DNA from: an uncultured Elusimicrobiales bacterium
Lineage (GTDB): Bacteria > Elusimicrobiota > Elusimicrobia > Elusimicrobiales > Elusimicrobiaceae
Direction of reading: 5' to 3'
Assembly (NCBI GenBank): GCA_944326725.1
Contig: CALVFA010000010.1
Span: 1-64,000 of the forward strand
DNA length: 64,000 nucleotides
Below the pieces are notes generated by a model, which made no database searches, was not told the DNA's origin, and saw only the letters and a program-made list of their open reading frames with translations. The position numbers were made by a program, and so were the translations under genes. This document shows, piece after piece, positions 34,578-42,319 of the stretch; the first letter of the stretch is position 1; each line of letters begins with the position of its first letter.

Positions 34578-35867
34578 TTATTTTACAACCGCTTCTTTTT
34601 TGAGGAAATCAAATACTTTGCGCTCATTTAAAGTGGCCAAAATATGGTCTTTGCGTTCTTCAAAGAAAGCGCGTATTTTCTTTTCATCTTCTTTGGTTTT
34701 GGCATTGGCGGTCAGGCTCTTGTCCAGCTCGGCCTGCCAGTCGGCCTGCGTCGCTTCCAGGTTTTCCTTTTTAGCGATAGCATGGATAATGTAGCCGATG
34801 CGGAGATCTTTTTCTACCGTGGGGCGGATGCGCTCCTCAAAGCTCTTGCGCTGTTCAGCCGTCAGCTGTTCGGGCTTAAGCTGCGTTACGTTGCGCACAA
34901 AGTTGTTTAAGGAATTATCCGTATATTCCTGCACCAAGGTTTCGGGCAGGGCAAAATTGTTCATTTTGACCAGGTGTTCTTCAATCTGGTTGACAAAATC
35001 CCGCGCGGAGTTTTCTTTCGCCTCGGCGTTTAACCCTTCCTGCACGCGTTTTTTAAGCGCGTCCAACGTGTCAAAGCCCATGTCTTTGGCAAAAGAATCG
35101 TCCAACTGCGGCACGATTTTATTTTTAATATCGTCCACGGTTACATGGAAAGAAAACGTATCTTCGCCTTCTTTAGTTTCAAAATCTTTGCTTTCACCTT
35201 TTTTCATGCCCAGCACGGCTTTGGCCAGCTCCGGCATGGTCTGCGGGGCCGCCATATCAATCAGTTCACTGTCGGCGCTGAGTTTATAATCTTCGGTCCC
35301 GTTGCGTTTGCCTTTATATTGCACCACGGCATACACTTTATCGTCAATCACGGTGCCTTCGGGCGCGCTTTCCAGGCGGGCATTGGCCTGCAAAATGCGC
35401 TCCAGCTGGGCTTTTACTTCTTCTTCGGTGGCTTCTTCGGCTTTTTTGGTAACGGGAATGCCTTTGTAGTCTTTTACTTCAAATTCCGGGGCCACATCTA
35501 CCGCCAGCTCAAAGCTGAAAGATTTGCCGTCGTCAAACGTGGCAAAATCAGCTTTGGTCAAAGAGGGCACCGCCACGGGGTTTAATTTGGTCTGTTCCAA
35601 CGCCGCAGAAATGGCGCTCTTTAGCGCCAGATCCAGCGCACGTTCTTTAATATGTCCGGCAAAATTTTGTTTGACTAGATCAAGAGGCACTTTGCCCGCG
35701 CGGAAGCCCTGCATTTGGGCGCGGGACTGCACCTGTACGGCGGCGTTTTGGAAAGCTTTGGTAATCAGTTCCGAAGACGCTTCTACACTCAGGTTGACGC
35801 GGCAGCCTTCTTTATTTAGTTGTTTGGTTTTTACTTCGTCCGCCGCGGCGGTTTTGAAAATGGACAT
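34578..35867 (-). CDS. tig: Trigger factor, ribosome-associated chaperone and peptidyl-prolyl isomerase
   Basis: 429 residues, the standard length. The N-terminal ribosome-binding domain has GFRAGKVPLDLVKQNF, a close match to the family's GFRxGKxP signature near residue 45. The FKBP-like isomerase domain spans about 150-245 (DKVYAVVQYKGKRNG). The C-terminal arms form the chaperone body. AAGGAG lies seven bases before ATG 35867; the frame is open upstream but runs into tRNA-Leu. Only 21 bases separate the tRNA from the start codon, so the mRNA is probably released from a tRNA-containing transcript. Confidence 0.96.
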   Translation of the reverse strand: MSIFKTAAADEVKTKQLNKEGCRVNLSVEASSELITKAFQNAAVQVQSRAQMQGFRAGKVPLDLVKQNFAGHIKERALDLALKSAISAALEQTKLNPVAVPSLTKADFATFDDGKSFSFELAVDVAPEFEVKDYKGIPVTKKAEEATEEEVKAQLERILQANARLESAPEGTVIDDKVYAVVQYKGKRNGTEDYKLSADSELIDMAAPQTMPELAKAVLGMKKGESKDFETKEGEDTFSFHVTVDDIKNKIVPQLDDSFAKDMGFDTLDALKKRVQEGLNAEAKENSARDFVNQIEEHLVKMNNFALPETLVQEYTDNSLNNFVRNVTQLKPEQLTAEQRKSFEERIRPTVEKDLRIGYIIHAIAKKENLEATQADWQAELDKSLTANAKTKEDEKKIRAFFEERKDHILATLNERKVFDFLKKEAVVK

Positions 35868-35888
35868 GTTTCTGCTCCTTAAAAAAAC

Positions 35889-35970
35889 TGGACGGAGAGG
35901 GACTTGAACCCTCAAGGGTTTCCCCACACGCTCCTAAGGCGTGCGCGTCTGCCGATTCCGCCATCCGTCC
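35889..35970 (-). tRNA. tRNA-Leu (anticodon UAG)
   Basis: 82 nt, with acceptor stem GGACGGA/TCCGTCC, anticodon stem CACGC/GCGTG around loop CTTAGGA, a class II variable arm and a TTCAAGT T-loop. The 3' CCA is not encoded. T-rich sequence follows. Confidence 0.95.
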
Positions 35971-35990
35971 TATATTATCGTTTAAAAAAG

Positions 35991-36063
35991 TGGGCCATGT
36001 GAGGCTCGAACTCACGACCTTACGCTTAAGAGGCGTCTGCTCTACCAGCTGAGCTAATGGCCC
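35991..36063 (-). tRNA. tRNA-Lys (anticodon CUU)
   Basis: 73 nt, acceptor GGGCCAT/ATGGCCC, D-arm AGCTCAGCTGGTAGAGC, anticodon loop CTCTTAA, T-loop TTCGAGC. CCA is not encoded. The first anticodon-stem pair is a G-A mismatch. It lies 20 bases before tRNA-Leu in the same direction. Confidence 0.95.
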
Positions 36064-36080
36064 ATAAATCGGATAAGAAG

Positions 36081-36089
36081 ATTATAGCA
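36081..36089 (-). promoter_or_regulatory. Extended -10 promoter of the tRNA-Lys/tRNA-Leu/tig unit
   Basis: TGCTATAAT on the minus strand, about 18 bp before tRNA-Lys. No good -35 box is present at 16-18 bp; the extended -10 may compensate. Confidence 0.55.
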
Positions 36090-36223
36090 AAAAAAGAGCT
36101 GGCAGTTTTGGGCTGTGGGGCCCCAGGGCGCTGCCCGCATAGGTATATTTTAACATATTTCCCCGGCATATGTGCAAAAGAAGCTCTTTACGCAAAGGAC
36201 GTTGCTCCTTCTTTTTCTTCCCG

Positions 36224-36251
36224 TTGCATAAACCGTAAAATTAGCTATAAT
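36224..36251 (+). promoter_or_regulatory. Promoter of the DUF885-family gene
   Basis: TTGCAT (36224-36229), 16 bp, TATAAT (36246-36251). The leader is about 30 bases and contains GAGGT before the ATG. Confidence 0.65.
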
Positions 36252-36287
36252 AATTTCTGTTAGTCATTTTTACGCGCGAGGTATCGC

Positions 36288-38270
36288 ATGAAAAAACTGC
36301 TTTGCACTTTATTAAGTCTTTCTCTTTTTATATCTCCGGCGGCGCAAGCTTTGGATTTGACCGGATTTGACAATATAGACGCCATCATGGAAGACAATGC
36401 CTTGACCGATACGGTCAACCGCTATTCCGCCGTACAGCTTTCCTTCTTCCCGGAGCAGGCCACCCGGCTGGGCTTTGAATCGGCCAATAATAAACTGGAC
36501 CGCCGCGACACGGAACGCGACGCCCAGGCCATGCGCGCCTATAATATAGTGGAAGAGAGTTTGAAAGAAGTAAACCCTAAAAATTTGTCCGTTTCAAAAA
36601 GAACCGACTATGATATTTTGCAAGGCCGCTTAGCCATGGACAAATGGAATTTAAACCGCAACCGCACCGCATTAGATCCACTGTTATATACCCAGGCTTT
36701 TTCCTCTGTGTATGATTTGAGCATGAAAACCCTGAACTACCAAGATTTGCAAGACCGGGACCTGGCGGCCCGCCTGCGTGCGCTGCCTCAGACAGCCGAA
36801 GAGGCGGAAAAAAATCTGACCACCCCGCCGGCTTTTTTGGCCCAGTTAGCCATGGAAGACGCCTACTACGCCTATTTGGCTTTTGACCATATCCCCCAAT
36901 ATCTTTCCAAACGCGCCCAGGACGACGTCAGCCGCGCCCAAGTGCGTGCAGACGCGCGCGCTTCCAAGGCGGCAGTAAAAGAAATGTTTGAATTGTTTAA
37001 AAAATTGGCTCAGGAAAACAGCGAACAGGATTTCCGTTTGGGAGAAAAAGACTATTCTTTTGTACTGGAAAATCTCTACTTTATAGATGAAAGCCCCCGC
37101 CGCTTGGAAAAACGCCTGACCAAACACTTCCGCACCGCTCAGGAAGCCTTAGCCAAAGCGCTGGAAATGTTTGCTGTGCCTGTGGCAGTAGAAGAAGCCA
37201 AAGCGGCAGAAGAAACCCAAGCCGTAGTGGAAGAAATACAGGTACCGGGTGAAGAAGAGGTCGAAGGCATCGTTGTAACAACCCTTGATGCTCAAACCGG
37301 CGAAGAAAAAACCGCCGACCAAGAACAGGCCGCCCAAAAGGCGTCCCAACCGAAAAAACAAAAAGAGAAAGACGCCCCGCTAGTGTTGGCTTCAGACTTC
37401 TACGCCATTGCCCAGCGCTTGCAGCAAAACATCCGCAACCAAGATTTTGCACCGGCGTTGTCCAGAGAAGCCGGGAATTTGGCTAAATTCTTTGCCCAAG
37501 ATGACACCCTGCCTTCTTCCGATGTGGCATTTACCATCTATAAAATGCCGGACTATTACGCCTATACTCAAGCGTATTTGTTCCTGCCGCCTTTTGGCAC
37601 ACAGACCAATCCTACCACGGATTTGTTTTTGCGTCTGCCTTCCGGCAACGAAGAAACCAAGCAAAACATGCTTAACCAAGATTTCAATCTGCCAACGCTT
37701 AAGCTGATGATGGCGGGTCAGTTGGTGCCGGGGCTGTACTATCGCTCCGCCTACAACAACAAAACCCTTTCTTCTTTCCGCAAAATGTACGGCGTACCCA
37801 CCCTGCGCAACGGTTGGGAAGTATATGCCCAGCATTTAGCCAGTGAACGCGGCTATATTATCACAGACGAAGAGCTGCTCTACCTGGCGTGGGCCGATTA
37901 TGTGCGCGCTATAGCGGCCTTGGTGGATTTGCGCTTGCACACCGGGGAATACACCTACAGCCAAGCCTATAATTTCCTGACGCAGGAAAACGGCTTTAGC
38001 CAGGCGCAGGCCGAAACCATGCTTAAGCAAATGGCCCGCAGACCCGGCGAAGCAGTCAGCTATATTTACGGCTACCAAGCCTTGCAGGATTTGCGTACCA
38101 AATACCAAAAGAAACAGGGCAAAAAATTCTCTTTGGCAGACTTCCACGCCAAAGTAATGAACTTGGGCGACATTCCCCCCGCCCGCCTGGAAGCGGAAAT
38201 GGAAAATGCTTATGAGTTGGAAACCAGCCGCCTGACCCAAGCCCTGAGTACGCCGTTCTATTTAAATTAG
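36288..38270 (+). CDS. Secreted DUF885-family protein lacking the metal-binding motif
   Basis: 660 residues. Signal peptide 1-21 (MKKLLCTLLSLSLFISPAAQA). The whole chain follows the DUF885 pattern: N-terminal helices with SVSKRTDYDILQGRL, and the C-terminal PGEAVSYIYGYQALQDLR followed by FSLADFHAKVMNLGDIP. DUF885 proteins normally have HExxPGHH; here the aligned stretch (about residues 477-484) is GQLVPGLY, and the usual EGWAxYxE is NGWEVYAQ. All expected zinc ligands and the catalytic Glu are therefore missing. An acidic insert (about 303-365) interrupts the domain. It is probably a non-catalytic paralogue with a binding or structural role. The gene is monocistronic with its own promoter and terminator. 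Confidence 0.75.
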   Translation: MKKLLCTLLSLSLFISPAAQALDLTGFDNIDAIMEDNALTDTVNRYSAVQLSFFPEQATRLGFESANNKLDRRDTERDAQAMRAYNIVEESLKEVNPKNLSVSKRTDYDILQGRLAMDKWNLNRNRTALDPLLYTQAFSSVYDLSMKTLNYQDLQDRDLAARLRALPQTAEEAEKNLTTPPAFLAQLAMEDAYYAYLAFDHIPQYLSKRAQDDVSRAQVRADARASKAAVKEMFELFKKLAQENSEQDFRLGEKDYSFVLENLYFIDESPRRLEKRLTKHFRTAQEALAKALEMFAVPVAVEEAKAAEETQAVVEEIQVPGEEEVEGIVVTTLDAQTGEEKTADQEQAAQKASQPKKQKEKDAPLVLASDFYAIAQRLQQNIRNQDFAPALSREAGNLAKFFAQDDTLPSSDVAFTIYKMPDYYAYTQAYLFLPPFGTQTNPTTDLFLRLPSGNEETKQNMLNQDFNLPTLKLMMAGQLVPGLYYRSAYNNKTLSSFRKMYGVPTLRNGWEVYAQHLASERGYIITDEELLYLAWADYVRAIAALVDLRLHTGEYTYSQAYNFLTQENGFSQAQAETMLKQMARRPGEAVSYIYGYQALQDLRTKYQKKQGKKFSLADFHAKVMNLGDIPPARLEAEMENAYELETSRLTQALSTPFYLN

Positions 38271-38283
38271 ACTTCCCGCTAAA

Positions 38284-38313
38284 AAACCCGCCTCTATAGA
38301 GGCGGGTTTTTTT
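38284..38313 (+). terminator. Rho-independent terminator of the DUF885-family gene
   Basis: AAACCCGCCTC-tata-GAGGCGGGTTT followed by further T, 13 bases after the stop codon. Confidence 0.9.
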
Positions 38314-38718
38314 ATACTTGGGCCACAGATTTTATTGTGCTTATTCCCCGCATTTTTCAGCACAGCGCAAAGCCGCTTCCCTACCGCAGGGCGCTGGTTA
38401 TGGCGTCTAGTCCAAACGCCGCGCCTAGAGCTCTGTACCCGTATGACAGCTCCATTCGGCAGCATCTCTGCTAATACACGCCCCCTGGCAGATAGAACGG
38501 TGCCTTATCCTTTTTACCCATAACACGCCGCTTTGCTCCCGGGCTGATTTATCTAAGCGCAGCAAAGTCCGCCCTGTCTAGACCTAAGACCAGCCAACAG
38601 CTCCTCATCACTTCAAATGCAAGACTCAGCCAACAGCCCTGTATCGCTGCAAACGCAAGGTCAGCCAACAGCCCCGTACCACTTCAAATGCACGACTCAG
38701 ACTGCCGTTTTTTATTCT
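38314..38718. other. Non-coding stretch of about 400 bp with tandem repeats
   Basis: No gene is supported on either strand. The right part holds three tandem copies of a 35-36-bp unit (38591-38697). Confidence 0.6.
38591..38697. repeat. Three tandem copies of a 35-36-bp unit
   Basis: Units start at 38591, 38627 and 38662, each beginning CAGCCAACAGC and containing a CTTCAAATGCA-like part. They abut without spacers, so this is not a CRISPR array. Confidence 0.8.
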
Positions 38719-38730
38719 TTCCAAATAAAA

Positions 38731-38766
38731 CAAAACACCCCGGCAGTAGCCCGGGGTGTTTGCTTT
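38731..38766 (-). terminator. Rho-independent terminator of the MgtE-N/CBS gene
   Basis: AAACACCCCGG / CCGGGGTGTTT with a seven-base loop; T-rich sequence follows on the minus strand (TTTTGTTTTATT) and also on the plus strand, so it may act both ways. Confidence 0.8.
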
Positions 38767-38776
38767 TTTAAAAATC

Positions 38777-39520
38777 TTAAAACCAGCCGAAACGTTTCTT
38801 GCGCACCGGCGGTATATTTCCCGTTTGCTCCGGCGTAATCACGCCTATTGCTACGCCGTTTTCATCTGTTACCGGGGCCAGCGGCTGGCCCGCATCAAAA
38901 ATTTTCTGGGCTTGTGCCAGCAAAGCCTGCGGCGGCAGGCTTTGGGCTTCACTCATAACAGAGCCCGCCGTGCTTGCCGGCGCGTAAAAAGCCAGCTCCG
39001 CCGTACGGACAAACCCTTTGAGCTTGCCGTCCCGTGCCGTGACCAAACAGGCGGCAGGCAGTTTTTTGCGCGGAAGAGTTTTTAATTTTTCAATCATGTC
39101 AGAAAGTTTGGCTTCTGTTTTAAAAACCAAAAAATCCGTTTTCATCGCCGCCCCGGCGCTGCCCTGAGGCCAGCGGCTGGCCCCTTCCAGCGCACTGCGC
39201 AAAGAGGCAGAGAGCAAGGTTTTCATCTTTTCTCTTTGCGGCACGGAAAAAGCGGCAAATATCTTCGCCGCCTGGCGCAAATCCAAACGGGAAAGCACAT
39301 GCGCCGCCTGACGCGAAGGAAGCCGGCGCAAAATAGCGGCCGCTTTTTCGCTGTCCATCGGCTCCAAACAAGCCACCATATACTCCGCCTTAAGCGGTTT
39401 TAACAGCAGCACCGCCTCATGCGTAGCCAGCGCGCCCAGCGCTTGGGCGGCGGCCTGCGGCGCGGCGGAAATAAATTTTTCCGTCACCCACACAGTTAGA
39501 TTGGCATTGGGTCCGTTCAT
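38777..39520 (-). CDS. Soluble MgtE N-domain/CBS protein
   Basis: 247 residues. Residues about 1-115 form the helical MgtE intracellular N domain (LEPMDSEKAAAILRRLPSR then LSRLDLRQAAKIFAAFS). Residues about 125-235 look like a CBS pair (ACLVTARDGKLKGFVRTAEL and APVTDENGVAIGVITPEQ). In MgtE magnesium channels this cytosolic unit senses Mg2+ and gates the membrane domain, but here the membrane part is absent and the chain ends RKKRFGWF. It is therefore a stand-alone regulator-like protein; ligand and partner are unknown. The ribosome-binding site is weak. Confidence 0.75.
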   Translation of the reverse strand: MNGPNANLTVWVTEKFISAAPQAAAQALGALATHEAVLLLKPLKAEYMVACLEPMDSEKAAAILRRLPSRQAAHVLSRLDLRQAAKIFAAFSVPQREKMKTLLSASLRSALEGASRWPQGSAGAAMKTDFLVFKTEAKLSDMIEKLKTLPRKKLPAACLVTARDGKLKGFVRTAELAFYAPASTAGSVMSEAQSLPPQALLAQAQKIFDAGQPLAPVTDENGVAIGVITPEQTGNIPPVRKKRFGWF

Positions 39521-39609
39521 AAAATAACTCGCTGATACAGGACTTTAAAAAAATCCTGTTTTTATTATAATAAATAATAAGCAAGGCCGCCGCAGGCCGA
39601 GGGGGATTT

Positions 39610-40779
39610 ATGTTTTTTGACAAGCCCGTTCACGATTTAACCTTTGAAGACGTCGTCCACTTTTGCCAGCAGCAGCTGCCGGAAGGAAAACAGCTGGACT
39701 ATAAATTTTATCTGCCCAAAAACAAAGAAAAATTTGCCAAGACCATCGCCTCCTTTGCCAACGCCATGGGCGGCACGGTGATTATCGGCGTAAACGATGA
39801 CAAAAACGACAAACCCCGCCCCCCCTTTACCGGCATTCCCTATCATGAAAAAATGCGCAACACCATAGAGGACATCATACAGACCTACATTGACCCCATT
39901 GTGTTTGTAGACATTAACACCTGCGTCAGCCAAGACGGAGAGCGCATGTTTGTGGTGGTCAGCATTCCGCAGAGCAATTTAACGCCGCATTTGGTGGGCA
40001 AGCTAAAACGCGCCTATATCCGCACCGGGCAAAGCAGCCGGCCGGAAATTATCGTCCACCCGGACCGCCTGCCCTGGCTGCTGGACCACCGCAAAAAATC
40101 CGAACGTCTGCGCCACATTTTATACGACAAAGCCGAAAGCCATTTTGAAAACTATTTGAAAAACAAAAATCTCTCTCCGGCCGGGCTGCCGGTGGCTACG
40201 CTTTCTTTGCAGCCGCTTTATCCGCAGGAACCGCTGACGGATTACCGCACCCTGCCGGCGCTGATAGAGCGGTGTGCGCCGCATTTATCTTCCCGCGCGG
40301 ACATTTATCTGCAGCCGGTGCAGGACGGCATAGCCGCCATTGACACCCGGCGCACTATACACTGCATGACGGAGTTTAACTCCTACGGTCTGCTGATGAC
40401 AAAGTGGGAGGCTGCCCAAACCGTCACTTTCAACGGGCACGAAACCCGGGCGGTGGATTTTGCCGATTTAGCACGCCACATAACAGATTTTTTCCACAGT
40501 GCTGTTTTGTTTTTTAATGAACTTTCTTTTGGCGGAGCGCTGGCTTTCCGCTTAAAAATGAACAATACCCGCGCTTTGCGCGCCCGGCTAAATGAGCAAA
40601 CTTCCACCGTATTGGAAGACTATTTACGCCTGGACGAAAACTACAACATCGCCGAGATAACTGCCCGCCTGCCCCAAATTTTGCAAGAAGTGTTGCAAAC
40701 AGCCGCCTGGTCTTTGGGCCTGCGCGACGCAGAGCAGGATATCCGCCGGCTGCTGGCTGAATTATTGGAGAAAAAATGA
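39610..40779 (+). CDS. AlbA_2 (Schlafen-type) domain protein
   Basis: 389 residues. The N-terminal ~120 residues match the AlbA_2 domain: LPEGKQLDYKFYLPKNKEKF then FANAMGGTVIIGVNDD, followed by the strand that ends AYIRTGQSSRPE. Such proteins bind nucleic acids or nucleotides and often act as regulators or in defence. The C-terminal ~220 residues are unassigned, with no winged-helix that I can see. GGGGGA precedes the ATG. Its stop overlaps the following prepilin start (ATGA), making it the first gene of a plus-strand operon for LPS precursors and export. Confidence 0.8.
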   Translation: MFFDKPVHDLTFEDVVHFCQQQLPEGKQLDYKFYLPKNKEKFAKTIASFANAMGGTVIIGVNDDKNDKPRPPFTGIPYHEKMRNTIEDIIQTYIDPIVFVDINTCVSQDGERMFVVVSIPQSNLTPHLVGKLKRAYIRTGQSSRPEIIVHPDRLPWLLDHRKKSERLRHILYDKAESHFENYLKNKNLSPAGLPVATLSLQPLYPQEPLTDYRTLPALIERCAPHLSSRADIYLQPVQDGIAAIDTRRTIHCMTEFNSYGLLMTKWEAAQTVTFNGHETRAVDFADLARHITDFFHSAVLFFNELSFGGALAFRLKMNNTRALRARLNEQTSTVLEDYLRLDENYNIAEITARLPQILQEVLQTAAWSLGLRDAEQDIRRLLAELLEKK

Positions 40780-41252
40780 CCTCAAAAGGATTTACTTTAA
40801 TTGAAATGGCGGTGGTGGTGCTGATTATAGGTATTTTAACAGCCATAGCCGTGCCATATTATCAAAACGCTGTAGAAAGTGCACGCAACACAGAAGTATC
40901 TGTCTGGTGGGGCCAGCTGCACCGCGGCAATGCCGGCAAATATATGACGCAAGCCCGCGCGGAGCGCTACGAACGGGAAATCAATGAAAAGGGCAAGCTG
41001 AAATATTTTACGATATCTTTTTTCTGCCGGGAAAAAGAAAATACCGAAGAGTCCTGCTGGGAATTAGAACTGCACCCCAAAGACACCAACCAGCATATCC
41101 AATATTTTTGGGCTACCCAAAAGAATATGCAGGAGCTGGTGTGCGTGCCCGTCAACAGCGCAGGAGAAAACTTCTGCCAAAGCCAAGCCGTGCATGAAGA
41201 CGCACCCGACGCAGAAATTGAAGGACAGTCCGGCTATGTGGTGCGCCATTGA
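40776..41252 (+). CDS. Type IV prepilin-like protein in the LPS operon
   Basis: 158 residues, beginning MTSKGFTLIEMAVVVLIIGI: four-residue leader, cleavage after Gly, Glu at position 5. The globular domain holds CREKENTEESC, VCVPVN and NFCQ, so probable disulfides. It is translationally coupled to the AlbA_2 gene upstream. The downstream kdsA has an in-frame TTG overlapping its stop codon. A pilin embedded between a regulator-like gene and Kdo synthesis is an unexpected location. Confidence 0.85.
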   Translation: MTSKGFTLIEMAVVVLIIGILTAIAVPYYQNAVESARNTEVSVWWGQLHRGNAGKYMTQARAERYEREINEKGKLKYFTISFFCREKENTEESCWELELHPKDTNQHIQYFWATQKNMQELVCVPVNSAGENFCQSQAVHEDAPDAEIEGQSGYVVRH

Positions 41253-41305
41253 AAGGCCACCCCAAAACCCCCTCTGAAAACAAGCAAATTTGGTATGATG
41301 TATTT

Positions 41306-42133
41306 ATGCAAAAAACAGTAAAAGTAGGTTCTGTTAAAATTTCTAATACCCTCCCGCTGGTGTTTATGGCGGGCACCTGCGTTATTGAAAGTGAAAAACA
41401 TTACATTGACACCGCCAAAACGCTGAAAAAAATTATCGCCAAAACGGCGCACCCTTATATTTTAAAAGCTTCTTTTGACAAAGCCAACCGCACCTCTTTA
41501 TCGGCCTACCGCGGGCCTGGTCTGGCCAAAGGGCTGGACATCTTGGAAAAAGCCAAACGCATTACCGGCCTGCCGCTGGTGGTAGACGTACATGAGCCCT
41601 GGCAGGCGGAAGAAGTGGCCCGCGTGGCGGACATGCTGCAAATACCAGCTTTCCTGTGCCGCCAGACGGATTTGGTGCTGGCCTGCGCCGCTACGGGCAA
41701 AGCAGTCAATGTAAAAAAAGGCCAATTTTTAGCTCCGGCGGCGATGGAGCAAGTGATTAAAAAAATAGAGTCACAAGGCAACCACAATATCCTGCTGACC
41801 GAGCGCGGAGCCAGCTTTGGCTATGGCGACTTGGTGGTGGATATGCGTTCGCTGGAGATTATGAAACAGTTTGGCTATCCCGTCATTTTTGACGCCACCC
41901 ACTCCGTGCAAAAACCGGGCGCTTTGGGCACCGCCACCGGCGGCAACAGCGCGCTGGCCCCGGTGCTGGCTAAAGCGGCGGTGGCTTTGGGCATAGCGGG
42001 CGTGTTTTTTGAAGCGCACCCCCAACCGCAGCAAGCGCTTTCTGACGGGCCCAACTCACTGGACATGAAACAAGTGGAAAAAATGACCCGCCAGCTGGTG
42101 CAAATAGACGCCGTAGTCAAAAAATTTAAATAG
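41306..42133 (+). CDS. kdsA: 3-deoxy-8-phosphooctulonate synthase (Kdo-8-phosphate synthase)
   Basis: 275 residues, the usual size. It condenses phosphoenolpyruvate with arabinose 5-phosphate to make Kdo-8-phosphate for the LPS inner core. Diagnostic motifs are KASFDKANRTSLSAYRGPG, DVHEP, FLCRQTDLV, INVKKGQF-like VNVKKGQFLAP, and FIEAHPxP-like FFEAHPQPQQALSDGP. I chose ATG 41306 because the homologous N-terminus (MQKTVKVGSVKI) begins there; a TTG at 41249 overlaps the stop of the pilin gene and would add 19 unconserved residues. The ribosome-binding site is weak for either. Confidence 0.95.
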   Translation: MQKTVKVGSVKISNTLPLVFMAGTCVIESEKHYIDTAKTLKKIIAKTAHPYILKASFDKANRTSLSAYRGPGLAKGLDILEKAKRITGLPLVVDVHEPWQAEEVARVADMLQIPAFLCRQTDLVLACAATGKAVNVKKGQFLAPAAMEQVIKKIESQGNHNILLTERGASFGYGDLVVDMRSLEIMKQFGYPVIFDATHSVQKPGALGTATGGNSALAPVLAKAAVALGIAGVFFEAHPQPQQALSDGPNSLDMKQVEKMTRQLVQIDAVVKKFK

Positions 42134-42141
42134 GTGTGCTT

Positions 42142-42309
42142 ATGGTCAATTCTTTTACCCCCACTCTTAAATGGCATTTAAAAGTATTGGCCGCTATACT
42201 GGCTTTATGCGTGGCGGCGTTTTTTGTCCTTTCTTACGCAGCCACCAAATTGCCAGCGCAATACCAACCCAAAAAACCGGCCCCCGAAACGACCCCGTGG
42301 CTGGACTAG
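42142..42309 (+). CDS. Small single-helix membrane protein in the LPS operon
   Basis: 55 residues. A membrane helix spans about residues 13-34 (LKVLAAILALCVAAFFVLSY), followed by a Pro/Lys-rich tail ending ETTPWLD. AGGTG lies five bases before the ATG. It fills the gap between kdsA and kdsD with only 8 and 10 bases to its neighbours, strong support for it being a real gene. No family is recognised. A role in Kdo or LPS metabolism is inferred only from position. Confidence 0.65.
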   Translation: MVNSFTPTLKWHLKVLAAILALCVAAFFVLSYAATKLPAQYQPKKPAPETTPWLD

Positions 42310-42319
42310 AGGCAACCTT

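Noticed and set aside
38591-38697. CRISPR array
   Set aside because: Three copies abut without spacers and differ from one another; no cas genes are near.
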